Source of the DNA: Sinomonas gamaensis
GTDB taxonomy: Bacteria > Actinomycetota > Actinomycetes > Actinomycetales > Micrococcaceae
NCBI RefSeq assembly: GCF_005876955.1
Contig: NZ_SSCL01000001.1
Coordinates: forward strand, 450,151 to 514,150
Length of the DNA stretch: 64,000 nucleotides
Direction: 5' to 3'
A program made the translations under genes and the position numbers. The notes under the pieces were generated by a model. The model saw only the letters and a list, made by a program, of their open reading frames with translations. It searched no databases and was not told the DNA's origin. Below, in pieces: positions 33,540 through 42,228 of this stretch. Numbering within the stretch: position 1 is the stretch's first letter; each line of letters opens with the position of its first letter.

Positions 33540-34559
33540 TCAGCGCGAGCCTCGAGGCCTCCAAGCCACCGTCGACGAACGCAGTCTGAGCTTCGGGGGA
33601 ACCAAGTCGTTGAGCGGCCCGTCCTCGCCGTCGTCCAACAGCTGCAGGAGACGACCGGCGGCTCGCCTGCCGATCTCGTCGGGGAATCCCGCCACGGAGG
33701 TCAGCGGGGGCGCTTGGGTGGCCGCGAAGCGTGTGTCGTCGAACGAGGCGACAGCCATGTCCTCTCCCGGGCGCAGCTCGCGGCGGCGCAGTTCCTCGTA
33801 GATGCCCAGGGCGACGATGTCGTTGTAGGCCACTACGGCGTCGGGGAGCCGGCCCCGGTCGAGGAGCGCAGCCGTGGCCTGGACGCCCCCGGCCGGGGTG
33901 ATGTGCGCACGTTGCTCCGCATCGTTCCAGAATTCAAGCCCCCGTGCTGCCAGGGACCGAGCGAGGCCCTCTGACCGCTCCGTGGTCGACGAGGCCTGCA
34001 ATCCGCCGAGGAATGCCACCGTCCGGCATCCGATCGCTGCCAGATGGCGGCCGAGGAGCTCTCCGCCGGCGACGTTGTCGCTGCCGACGTAGTCGAGGCC
34101 TTCGATGCGCCGGGCTACAGTGACGGTCGGCGTCTTCGCCGCGGCGACCAGGCTTGCAATCTTCTCGGGATCGGAGTCGGGAGCAGGGAGGAGGATGAAG
34201 CCGTCCACCTGGCGTTCGATCATTGAGGTCATGAGCTCGTGCTGGCGATCGGCCTCGTCGTGGCTGTAGCCGATGAAGATGGTGTATGCCGCTTCGTGGG
34301 CGACTTCGTCGGCGGCCATTGCAAGCTCGGCGAAGTAGGGGTTGATGATCTCGGTGACGATCAGGCCCAAGGTCATGCTCCGGCTCTGCCGCAGGTTCGC
34401 CGCGCTCCGGTTGTACACGTACCCGAGGTCGGCCATGACTTTGCGCACCCTCTCGGCCGTCGCCGCGGGGATCTTCGGGCTGCCTCTCAGCACGAGGGAG
34501 GCCGTCGATCGGGACACGCCCGCGGCGCGGCTGACGTCGTCGAGGGTGATGCGGGCCAA
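33540..34559 (-). CDS. LacI-family regulator at the end of the glycoside-oxidation operon
   Basis: A 339-residue LacI/GalR repressor. The headpiece is ITLDDVSRAAGVSRSTASLV followed by PKIPAATAERVRKVMADLGY and the hinge NRSAANLRQSRS. The core is periplasmic-binding-like (MTLGLIVTEIINPYFAELA, GFILLPAPDSDPEKI, VAYNDIVALGIYEELRR). The start is TTG 34559 with AGGAG five bases upstream. It lies 134 bp after the GMC oxidoreductase gene on the same strand and probably controls the operon and the divergent importer through the boxes at 45165 and 45284. A detached LacI headpiece also lies at that control region. Confidence 0.87.
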   Translation of the reverse strand: MARITLDDVSRAAGVSRSTASLVLRGSPKIPAATAERVRKVMADLGYVYNRSAANLRQSRSMTLGLIVTEIINPYFAELAMAADEVAHEAAYTIFIGYSHDEADRQHELMTSMIERQVDGFILLPAPDSDPEKIASLVAAAKTPTVTVARRIEGLDYVGSDNVAGGELLGRHLAAIGCRTVAFLGGLQASSTTERSEGLARSLAARGLEFWNDAEQRAHITPAGGVQATAALLDRGRLPDAVVAYNDIVALGIYEELRRRELRPGEDMAVASFDDTRFAATQAPPLTSVAGFPDEIGRRAAGRLLQLLDDGEDGPLNDLVPPKLRLRSSTVAWRPRGSR

Positions 34560-34693
34560 GGTTCTCCTGGGAGCTGCGAGGGGCTGTGGTGGTCACCGAG
34601 CCTATCAACGTCAAGGGTCCGGGCACGGCAACGCCGCCCGTCGGGCCTAGGTGGCGTCGACGTCGGCTCTGCTGGCTGTGGCGATGGGGCTGG

Positions 34694-36295
34694 TCATGCA
34701 GATTGCTCCTGGGGGAATTCGATGGCGCGGTGAGCGTCGCGGAGGATGGCGTCGGCGACGCGCAGCGAGTTCGCGGCAATGGTGAGGGCGGGGTTGAGGG
34801 CGGCGGAGGACGGGAAGAAGGACGAGTCGACGATCCAGAGGTTCTCGACGTCGTGCGCGCGGCAGTCCTTGTTCAGGACGCTGGTCCGACGATCGAGTCC
34901 AGCCACCGCTGTACCGCACTGGTGAGAATTCGTCTCGATGCCCATCCGCTGGGTGAAGACGACAGGGTATCCGGCTCGTCGGACTGCTCGAGTGATGCGC
35001 CGGACGAGCTCGCGGTGGGCTCCGAGGTTGGTGGGCTTCCACCAGATGTTGATCTGTCCGTCGACAAGTCGCACTCCGTTCTCGCGGCGGGGGAGGTCCT
35101 CGGTGGTGAGGTAGATGTCGATGCTGCGGTCGCTCATGGCCTTCAGCAGCCAGTTCGGCGCCCAGGGCCTGGCCATCTTGAGCATGGCCGCGCGCAGCTT
35201 TCCGAGCATCTGCAGGTTCCCGAGGGGGACGGGGGTGGTGGGTCCGGCTTCATACCAGTCGTTGAGGCCGAGCGTCTTCTGCCACTGCGTCCGGTTGATC
35301 CGGGCCGGGTTGATGCCGATGAAGAAGGTGCTGTTGTGCACCATGTAGTTCCGTCCCACGAGCCCAGAGGAGTTCGCCAGGCCGTCGGGATGTTGGGACG
35401 ATGCCGATCGGAGCAGGACCGCGGCGGAGTTCACTGCCCCGGCGGCGAGGATGAAGCGCTCCGCCTCGATCCGCACGACCTTCCCCGCGCGCTCGGCGAG
35501 GGCGGCGATCACCCGCGTGCCGCCGTCGTCCGTCAGGAGCCGGAAGACCTTGGCACCGGTGATGAGCTCGACGCCGGAGGCGACGGCGGGGTCGACGGCG
35601 ACCCTCTCGGCGTCGGACTTCATGCCGGTCTGGTCTGGCGCGCCATCGACTGTGGCAATGCGGCGCCGGTCCTCGGCGGTCTCGGCGGCGAGGCCGTTGG
35701 CCATGTGGAAGGGGTGCAGCCCCTGGCGACGGAACGAGGCCGCGAGGCGTTCGACGGTGTCCTCGTGCTCGAGCGCGGGGAACGGGTACGGCTCGGAGTG
35801 CGGCGGTTCGGTCGGATCTTCGCCGAGGACGCCGCGGACACGGAAGAGCTTCTCGGCGCGCGTGTAGTACGGCTCGAGCTCGTCGTAGGTGAACGGCCAG
35901 GCAGGGGAGATGCCGTCCTCCTGCGCGGTCTCCTCGAAGTCGCTGCGCCGGAACCTGGGAAGGCACGCGCCGTAGACCTTGGTGTTGCCGCCTACCCAGT
36001 AGTAGACGCCAGGCTTGAACTGGGAGCCCGAGCGGCCGTCCACCCAGTGCTCGGCGTTCTTGTACCGGCCCTTGACGTAGACCTCCTCGAGGTCGGCGTT
36101 CTCAGGCTCGGCGGGGAGATGCTCGCCGCGTTCGAGGATCAGGACCCGCTGGCCGCTGTCCTTGAGGGCGTAGGCCATGGTGCCCCCTCCCATGCCCGAG
36201 CCGACGATCACCGTGTCGGCGGTGATCACCTCGTCGTGCGCAGGCGCGTCGGTGGTCGCCGGGGCCGGGGCCTCGTCGATGGACGCGTACGGCAT
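34694..36295 (-). CDS. GMC-family flavin oxidoreductase (first of two)
   Basis: A 533-residue GMC flavoprotein. TVIVGSGMGGGTMAYALKDS is the FAD loop; WVGGNTKVYGACLPRFRRSD follows the flavin-attachment region, and AERFILAAGAVNSAAVLLRS is the second GMC signature. The active-site pair is in NSHQCGTAVAG (His) and SSAALNPALTIAANS (Asn). It would oxidise an alcohol or sugar hydroxyl. The sequence belongs to the choline-dehydrogenase/glycoside-oxidase-like side of the family. The ATG at 36295 overlaps the stop of the GH88-like gene (TGATG), so the two are coupled. Confidence 0.85.
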   Translation of the reverse strand: MPYASIDEAPAPATTDAPAHDEVITADTVIVGSGMGGGTMAYALKDSGQRVLILERGEHLPAEPENADLEEVYVKGRYKNAEHWVDGRSGSQFKPGVYYWVGGNTKVYGACLPRFRRSDFEETAQEDGISPAWPFTYDELEPYYTRAEKLFRVRGVLGEDPTEPPHSEPYPFPALEHEDTVERLAASFRRQGLHPFHMANGLAAETAEDRRRIATVDGAPDQTGMKSDAERVAVDPAVASGVELITGAKVFRLLTDDGGTRVIAALAERAGKVVRIEAERFILAAGAVNSAAVLLRSASSQHPDGLANSSGLVGRNYMVHNSTFFIGINPARINRTQWQKTLGLNDWYEAGPTTPVPLGNLQMLGKLRAAMLKMARPWAPNWLLKAMSDRSIDIYLTTEDLPRRENGVRLVDGQINIWWKPTNLGAHRELVRRITRAVRRAGYPVVFTQRMGIETNSHQCGTAVAGLDRRTSVLNKDCRAHDVENLWIVDSSFFPSSAALNPALTIAANSLRVADAILRDAHRAIEFPQEQSA

Positions 36296-37518
36296 CACTG
36301 CCTCCCTTCATGGGGCTCGGACTGCTCCACGTACCGCTGGATCTGGTCCACGGTGTCGAGGAACCAATAGTCGCCCCACATGACAGACTCGTCGACGCCG
36401 AGTCCCTTGCCCTCGTGGTACGACCCGTGCTTGAGCACGCCCTCCCACTCCTCGTCCGGCGAGGCGAGGAAGTCGTCCTGGCAGAGGCGTTCGACGATGG
36501 CGACGGCGTAGTCCGCGTAGGCGCGGGCCTTCACCGGCTCCTCGACGAGCCCGGCGAGCTGCCAGAATCCGCCTGCCGCAGCGGCGGCCGCAGAGCTCTC
36601 GTACGGCCTGATCGGGTTGGGCTCGGCCCAGTCGTTGGGCGGGACGAGGCGGTTGCCGGTCTGCTCGAGGTAGAAGTCGGCAGCGGCTACGGCGGTGTCG
36701 AGGAACCGGCGATCTCCGGTGAACCGGTAGACGGTGCCGAACCCGTACAAAGCCCACGCCTGCCCGCGCGCCCACGACCCGTCGTCGGAGAAGCCCTGCT
36801 GGGTGGTCTGGCGCAGGAATGCTCCGGTCTCGAGGTCGAACATGGCCTCGTGGGAGGCGGAGCCGTCTCCGCGCATGAGATAGCGGCGGGTGGTGAGGCA
36901 GTGCTCCACGGCGCGGCGTGCCAGGTCGTCCTCGCCGGTCTGCTGGGCGGCGTAGAGGGCCATGTGAATGTTCATCATGATGTCGATGAACAGGCTGTCG
37001 GGCTGGCGGAAGCTGGGCATGTAGCGGCCCCGCGCGTGGTAGCGGCTGGCCGTGGTGCGCCCGGCCTCGATGAGCACCTGCCGCTTGGCGTCGTCTCCGG
37101 TGGCGTCGAGCCAGCGCCGGTAGGTGGACCAGAAGAGGAAGCCGAGATCGTGCACGGTGTTGTCGGTCTTGCGGTGCTCGATGAGCTCCGAGTAGTGCTC
37201 GGCGGCAGCGCGGAACTCGGCGCGGCGCCCGGGCTCGGCGCGCTGGGAGAGCATCCAGAGCTGGCCGCCGAGGAAGCCCTCGCACCAGTTTGTCCAGGCC
37301 TCGGCGCCCACCGCCCACTTTCCGCCCTCGGTGTAGAGGGGGAACGCGTCGGGGTGGCGGGTGATGAGGCCTGCGAGCTTGGCCGAGGCGGTGGCCCAAG
37401 CCTTTGCTGCGGCACCGTCGAAGCTCCCGGGGACCCGGTAGCCGGTGGGGAGCCGCACAGGCAGGAGGTGGGGCAGGACGGCGCTGGTGCCTGCGGTGCG
37501 GGCTGCGGTGATGGTCAT
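36295..37518 (-). CDS. Glycoside hydrolase family 88-like hydrolase
   Basis: A 407-residue (alpha/alpha)6 barrel protein of the unsaturated glucuronyl hydrolase type. HDLGFLFWSTYRRWLD carries the first catalytic Asp position and QGFSDDGSWARGQAWALYGF the second Asp with the conserved W-A-R-G-Q-A-W run. GH88 enzymes do not use classic acid/base hydrolysis; they hydrate the vinyl-ether bond of an unsaturated sugar. AAGGAG precedes ATG 37518. It lies 14 bp after the aldehyde dehydrogenase gene and overlaps the GMC gene. No polysaccharide lyase is encoded nearby, so its substrate may arise from an oxidised glycoside instead. Confidence 0.84.
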   Translation of the reverse strand: MTITAARTAGTSAVLPHLLPVRLPTGYRVPGSFDGAAAKAWATASAKLAGLITRHPDAFPLYTEGGKWAVGAEAWTNWCEGFLGGQLWMLSQRAEPGRRAEFRAAAEHYSELIEHRKTDNTVHDLGFLFWSTYRRWLDATGDDAKRQVLIEAGRTTASRYHARGRYMPSFRQPDSLFIDIMMNIHMALYAAQQTGEDDLARRAVEHCLTTRRYLMRGDGSASHEAMFDLETGAFLRQTTQQGFSDDGSWARGQAWALYGFGTVYRFTGDRRFLDTAVAAADFYLEQTGNRLVPPNDWAEPNPIRPYESSAAAAAAGGFWQLAGLVEEPVKARAYADYAVAIVERLCQDDFLASPDEEWEGVLKHGSYHEGKGLGVDESVMWGDYWFLDTVDQIQRYVEQSEPHEGRQ

Positions 37519-37531
37519 GGGATTCTCCTTC

Positions 37532-39046
37532 TCAGGCGCGGGGGGCGTCGGGCGTGGGGACCCAGCGGGTGGTGCGGGGGCCGACCTGGAGCTGGATGGT
37601 CTTGAGCTCGCTGAATTCGGCGAGGGCTTGGCGGCCGAGCTCGCGGCCGATCCCGCTCTGCCCGTAGCCGCCGAAGGGGAGTTCGGGGTAGCCGTCCATC
37701 CAGCGATTGACCCAGATCGTGCCGGCGCGCAGGTCGCGGGCGGCGACAAGGGCCTCCTCGATGTTGGTGCTCCAGATCCCGGCGGAGAGCCCGAAGGAGG
37801 TGGAGTTGGCGATCTTCACAGCCTCGCCGAGGGTGTCGTAGGGGAGGATCGACAGCACGGGGCCGAAGATCTCCTCCTTGGCGATGGACATGTCCTGGGT
37901 GACGTCGGCGAAGACGGTTGGGGCGAAGAACCGGGGGCCGACGGCGTTCTGAAGGCGTTCGCCGCCGGTGACGAGGCGGGCGCCGGCCTCTCGTCCCTCG
38001 CCGACGTAGCGCTCGACGACGGCGAGCTGGGCGTCGTTGACCAGGGAGCCGACGAGGGTGTCGGCGTCGAGGGGGTCCCCGACCCGCATGGTCTTCGCGC
38101 GCGCGGTCACGGCGTCGGCGAACTCGTCGGCGATGGAGCGGTGCACGATGAGCCGGCTGCCGGAGTTGCAGCACTGGCCGACATTGAAGTAGCCGCCGAA
38201 GACCCCGGCGTCCACGGCCGCGGCGAAGTCCGCGTGAGGGGTGACGATCTGCGGGTTCTTTCCCCCGAGCTCGAGCTCGACCTTCTTCAGGTCCGCACCG
38301 GCGATCTCGGCGATGGTGCGTCCCACGCCAGTGGAGCCGGTGAAGCTGATCATGTCGATGCCCGGATGGGCGGTGATCGCGGAGCCGACATGGCGGTTGC
38401 CGGTGACGACGTTCACGACGCCGTCGGGGAACCCCGCCTCGCGGACGAGCCCGGCGAGCATCACGGTGGTCGCCGAGGTGCTCTCGCTGGGCTTGATGAC
38501 CGCAGTGTTCCCCGCGGCAAGGGCGAAGGGGAGCTTCTGGCTGACGATCAGGAGCGGGAAGTTCCAGGGGGTGATCATGCCGATCACGCCGAGGGGCTCG
38601 TGGACGACGAGGGCAAGAGTGTCCGGGCCCAGGCCGTTGTGCGCGTCGCCGTGGGTAGCACGGGCAAGCGTGGCGGCGTACTCCCAGAGCTCCGCGGTGG
38701 AGGCGACCTCGGCGCGGGACTGGGTGATGGGCTTGCCGGTCTCGAGCGTCTCGGCGAGGGCCAGCTGCTCGGCGTCGCGGCGGATGAGCTCGGAGACGCG
38801 GTGGAGCAGCTTGGCGCGGTGGCTGCCGCTCGTGGTGCGCCAGCCGGCGTCGAGGGCGCGGCGGGCCGCCCGGACGGCGCGGTCGACGTCGACCGCATCG
38901 CCCAGCGGGTATGAGCCGACCTCGACTTCGTGGGCCGGGCTGTTCCGGGTGAACGTCTCGCCCGACGCTGCTTCGGCGTCGGCGCCGTCGATCACCATCG
39001 GGCGGTAGACGGGCTTGATGTCGTCGAGGGTGTAGCTGTGTGACAT
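37532..39046 (-). CDS. NAD-dependent aldehyde dehydrogenase of the glycoside-oxidation operon
   Basis: A 504-residue ALDH. MITPWNFPLLIVSQKLPFAL leads to FTGSTGVGRTI (cofactor turn), ELGGKNPQIV (general-base Glu), NVGQCCNSGSRLIV (catalytic Cys) and EEIFGPVLSI. All essential residues are present. It resembles betaine/benzaldehyde/coniferyl aldehyde-type enzymes in length, but that is not discriminating. It is placed between an enoyl-CoA hydratase gene and the GH88-like gene, so it is probably the step that turns an aldehyde made by a GMC oxidoreductase into an acid for CoA activation. Confidence 0.87.
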   Translation of the reverse strand: MSHSYTLDDIKPVYRPMVIDGADAEAASGETFTRNSPAHEVEVGSYPLGDAVDVDRAVRAARRALDAGWRTTSGSHRAKLLHRVSELIRRDAEQLALAETLETGKPITQSRAEVASTAELWEYAATLARATHGDAHNGLGPDTLALVVHEPLGVIGMITPWNFPLLIVSQKLPFALAAGNTAVIKPSESTSATTVMLAGLVREAGFPDGVVNVVTGNRHVGSAITAHPGIDMISFTGSTGVGRTIAEIAGADLKKVELELGGKNPQIVTPHADFAAAVDAGVFGGYFNVGQCCNSGSRLIVHRSIADEFADAVTARAKTMRVGDPLDADTLVGSLVNDAQLAVVERYVGEGREAGARLVTGGERLQNAVGPRFFAPTVFADVTQDMSIAKEEIFGPVLSILPYDTLGEAVKIANSTSFGLSAGIWSTNIEEALVAARDLRAGTIWVNRWMDGYPELPFGGYGQSGIGRELGRQALAEFSELKTIQLQVGPRTTRWVPTPDAPRA

Positions 39047-39075
39047 GGCGGTTGTCCTCTGGGTGAATGGGTTAG

Positions 39076-39900
39076 TCAGTGGTCTGTGAAGTTCGGGGCG
39101 CGTTTGTCGCGGAAGGCGGCGACCCCTTCTGCCAGGTCGGCGGTTGCGGAGGTCAGGCCCCCGGCGAGGGCTTCGAGCACCCGGGAGGGGGCGCCGTCGG
39201 CCGCCGCGTCGATGATCTGCTTGGCGAGCTGGACGGCGATGGGGGCGCCGGCGAGGATCTCCTGCGAGAGGCGGGCGACTTCCTCGCCGAGCCGTTCCTT
39301 CGGCGCGTGGGCGGTGGCAAGACCCCACGCGACGGCCTCGGCTCCACCGAGCTGGCGCCTGGTCAGGACGAGCTCCTTGGCGCGGGCGCGGCCGACGAGC
39401 TCGGTGGCCCGTTCGGTGCCGCCCCATCCGGGGACGGTGCCCAGGCCGACCTCGGGGAGGGCGACTCGGGCCTCGTCCGCGATGACGCGGAAGTCGCAGG
39501 CGAGAGCGAGTTCGAATCCGCCGCCCACGGCGAGGCCGTCGACGATCGCGATGCTGGGCTGGCGCAGGCGGGCGAGGGCGTCAAAGGCCTGGTGCCCAGT
39601 CTCGATCCACTCCCGCCACATCGGTGCGGGCTCGAGGACCGAGAACTGGTTGATGTCCGCTCCGACGCAGAAGACCTTCTCGCCCGCGGTGCGCAGCACG
39701 AGCAGCCGGGCCCGCGAGGCGCTGACCTCGAGGATCCGCTCGCGCAGCCGCCGCAGCAGGGGCACGGTCAGCGTGTTCAGCTTGGAGGCCCGGTCGAGGA
39801 TGAGCGTGGCGGTGAACCCGTCCTCGCTGTACTCCAAGGCGACGCTCCCCGCGGCGGGGTCGGTCGCCGTCGTCGTCTCGGTGCTGGCTGTCACGGTCAC
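39076..39900 (-). CDS. Enoyl-CoA hydratase/isomerase-family protein
   Basis: A 274-residue crotonase. FCVGADINQF provides the oxyanion-hole strand, and GLAVGGGFELALACDFRVIA and ALPEVGLGTVPGWGGTERAT carry both glutamates used by true hydratases. The first fifteen or so residues are Thr/Ala-rich. GTG 39900 overlaps the stop of the fused GMC gene (GTGA). In this operon it would hydrate an alpha,beta-unsaturated acyl-CoA made by the CoA-transferase; a hydratase/lyase reaction on a hydroxycinnamoyl-CoA is one possibility, by inference only. Confidence 0.85.
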   Translation of the reverse strand: MTVTASTETTTATDPAAGSVALEYSEDGFTATLILDRASKLNTLTVPLLRRLRERILEVSASRARLLVLRTAGEKVFCVGADINQFSVLEPAPMWREWIETGHQAFDALARLRQPSIAIVDGLAVGGGFELALACDFRVIADEARVALPEVGLGTVPGWGGTERATELVGRARAKELVLTRRQLGGAEAVAWGLATAHAPKERLGEEVARLSQEILAGAPIAVQLAKQIIDAAADGAPSRVLEALAGGLTSATADLAEGVAAFRDKRAPNFTDH

Positions 39901-42197
39901 TGTGCTGCTCCTTCCTGAGGGGCGCCGCCGAGTTCGCCAGCCAGGTGCTCTGCGGCGCGCATGACGACGGCCCAGATGGTCAGGGTCGGGTTGATGCCCG
40001 GGCAGCTGGGGAAGGCCGCGCCCGAGTACAGGTAGAGGTTCTTGGTGTCGTGCACGGCGAGGTGCTCGTCCAAGACCGAGCTGGCGGGGTTGTGGCCGAA
40101 GCGGGCACCGCCGAGGTCGTGGCTGGAGCCGACTCCGGTGAAGTAGGGACCTTCCCAGGTCTCGGTCGCGCCCATGTCGCGCAGGAGCCCGGTGGCCTTC
40201 TGCGCCATCCACGCCGCGAGCTTCCGCTCGTTCTCCCGGAGCCGGTACGTCACGCGCACGAGCGGCATACCCAGACCCGAGCGATCCCGGTGCCGGGGGT
40301 CGATGTCGATCCGGTGGGAGGCGTAGGGGAGGGCATCGGGCTGGATGCGGATCACTCCCTGGTGCGGCCACTTGGCGAGGTGATCCCGGTAGGCGGCGCC
40401 CCAGGACGGCACGGTCGGGGGGAGGGTCTCGCGGGCGATCTGCAGTGGCAGGGCCTGCTGCTCGGCGCCCAGCGTGGCGCCGCCGAGGAAGCCGTGATCG
40501 AGGGAGCGGAAGTCCTTCGACAGGAAGTCGTCCAGCACCACGCCCTGGGCGGCCGGGCCGGTGTGCCGGTTGAAGTTGACGTCGGGGAACATGGCGTCCA
40601 CGTGTCCGAACATCTTGGTCATGTAGTGCAGGCCGAGCTGGCCGCTGTTGTTCCCGAGCCCTTCGGCGTGCTTGGAGTCGGCCGAGAGGAACATCAGGCG
40701 CAGGTTCTCGTACGTGTAGGCGGAGAGGACTACGGCGCGGGCGTGCTGGGTGCGGACCCGGCCGGTGGGGTCGACCCACTCGACGCCGCGGGCGGCGCCG
40801 GTCTCGTCAGTGATGATGCGGGTGACTCGGGAGTGGGTGCGCAGTTCGAAGCGGCCGCTCGCGATCGCGGCGGGGACTGGGCCGAGGCCGGGGTGCCAGC
40901 GGTCGCCGAGGAACGAGCCCAGGCCGTTGTTCCACGCGCTGTAGCCTGTTGCCCGGCGCCCGTCGTACGTCTCCGTGGTGAAGCCGACGGAGACAGGGTG
41001 CGGATGCAAGCCTGCGGCGCGGGTGGCCTCGGTGAACTTCTGGCCGAGGACGAACGGGCGCGTCGGCGGAAGGGGGAGGGGGCGTGAACGGGTGACGAAG
41101 GGGTTGGTGTCGTCGCCGGCGATGCCGATGAGGTGCTCGAGGCGTGTGTAGTAGGGCTCGAGGTCTTGGTAGGTGACCGGCCAGTCGGCCAGGGAGCAGT
41201 CCTCGGGCAGGACGTTGCGGCCGTAGAGGTCCTCGTAATGGGACTTCGGGGCGAACTGCCATTCGTGGAAGCGGCGCAACCAGGAACCGTAGTGCCCGGC
41301 GGATCCGCCGACGCCGTTGACCATCCGGCCCAGGGAGAAGGTCGCTGCCTTCGTCTCGGGCTCGGAGGGGTCTTCGCGCCAGCGCGGGGTCTCGAGTTGG
41401 AACTTGGGGCCGAGGCCGCCGCGGGTGTAGTAGGCGTGCTCGAGCTCGTCGGGCAGGAACTCGTCGAGCGGGCGGAAGGGGCCCGCCTCGAGGCCCACCA
41501 CTGTGAGCCCGGCTTCGGCGAAGACCTGTGCGCTCACTCCGCCCATGGCGCCCACGCCCACGAGCAGGACGTCGACCTCGTCGGTGAACTGCGGGTTCAC
41601 CGCATTCTCGTAGCCGAGCTGCTTGAGCCGGTGGCCTTCCTCGTCCCGGGGGATCTCGGCCGTCGCGTCGGCGAGGGTCTTGATCCGGTCCTTGAGCACG
41701 TGCTCGGTGCTGAGGTTCTCTTCGGCGGAATTCTCCAGCCACACCCCAGGGTGGCGGAGGAACTTCCAGCCGAGGGCGTCCTTGTTGCCCCCGTGGACGG
41801 GGTCGGCGAAGAGGCCCTCCTGGAGGTGGGCGACGAGGAGGCCGAAGAAGTCGCGCTGGTTTTCGGCCGGGAGCCGGTCGGAGAGCTGTCCCTGCTCGGC
41901 GAGCGAGACGATCTCATGCCGCTCGTCGGGTGTCGCCTCGGCGAACGCGTGGCCGTACTTGGCCCGGGCGGCCTCGTCCAGAGCCCCGAGGAACCACTGG
42001 TAGCGGGGGAGCTCGTCGGCTCCGTGGCCCTCGAGGGTCAGGTCGAGGTACTCGGTCACGCCGGTCTCGACGGCCCCGGGGGTGCCTTCGCCGCCGGGGA
42101 ACATCGTCTCGAAGAGGGCATCGGCCTGGGCAGCCTGGTACGGGGTGAGGACTCGCAGGGCCCTGCTGTTCTTTTCCATTCGGCTGTTCTGTTCCAT
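39897..42197 (-). CDS. Fused gluconate-2-dehydrogenase-subunit-3-like domain plus GMC oxidoreductase
   Basis: A 766-residue protein. Residues about 15-175 match the small-subunit family: VLTPYQAAQADALFETMFPG, FFGLLVAHLQEGLFADPVHG, then GGNKDALGWKFLRHPG. After about residue 210 comes a complete GMC flavoprotein: VDVLLVGVGAMGGVSAQVFA (FAD loop), NGVGGSAGHYGSWLRRF, a substrate domain, then GSSHDLGGARFGHNP (active His) and PSCPGINPTLTIWAV (active Asn). In glucoside-3-dehydrogenase-type enzymes these are separate subunits and the small one carries a Tat signal; here they are one chain without signal, hence probably cytoplasmic. Likely reaction: oxidation of a sugar-ring hydroxyl. Confidence 0.83.
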   Translation of the reverse strand: MEQNSRMEKNSRALRVLTPYQAAQADALFETMFPGGEGTPGAVETGVTEYLDLTLEGHGADELPRYQWFLGALDEAARAKYGHAFAEATPDERHEIVSLAEQGQLSDRLPAENQRDFFGLLVAHLQEGLFADPVHGGNKDALGWKFLRHPGVWLENSAEENLSTEHVLKDRIKTLADATAEIPRDEEGHRLKQLGYENAVNPQFTDEVDVLLVGVGAMGGVSAQVFAEAGLTVVGLEAGPFRPLDEFLPDELEHAYYTRGGLGPKFQLETPRWREDPSEPETKAATFSLGRMVNGVGGSAGHYGSWLRRFHEWQFAPKSHYEDLYGRNVLPEDCSLADWPVTYQDLEPYYTRLEHLIGIAGDDTNPFVTRSRPLPLPPTRPFVLGQKFTEATRAAGLHPHPVSVGFTTETYDGRRATGYSAWNNGLGSFLGDRWHPGLGPVPAAIASGRFELRTHSRVTRIITDETGAARGVEWVDPTGRVRTQHARAVVLSAYTYENLRLMFLSADSKHAEGLGNNSGQLGLHYMTKMFGHVDAMFPDVNFNRHTGPAAQGVVLDDFLSKDFRSLDHGFLGGATLGAEQQALPLQIARETLPPTVPSWGAAYRDHLAKWPHQGVIRIQPDALPYASHRIDIDPRHRDRSGLGMPLVRVTYRLRENERKLAAWMAQKATGLLRDMGATETWEGPYFTGVGSSHDLGGARFGHNPASSVLDEHLAVHDTKNLYLYSGAAFPSCPGINPTLTIWAVVMRAAEHLAGELGGAPQEGAAQ

Positions 42198-42228
42198 CTG
42201 GGTGTTTCCTTCGTGGGTGTGCCGCGCG

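Noticed and set aside
34586-36370. Plus-strand open frame of about 594 codons
   Set aside because: It is the antisense shadow of the first GMC oxidoreductase gene, with no ribosome site or recognisable fold.
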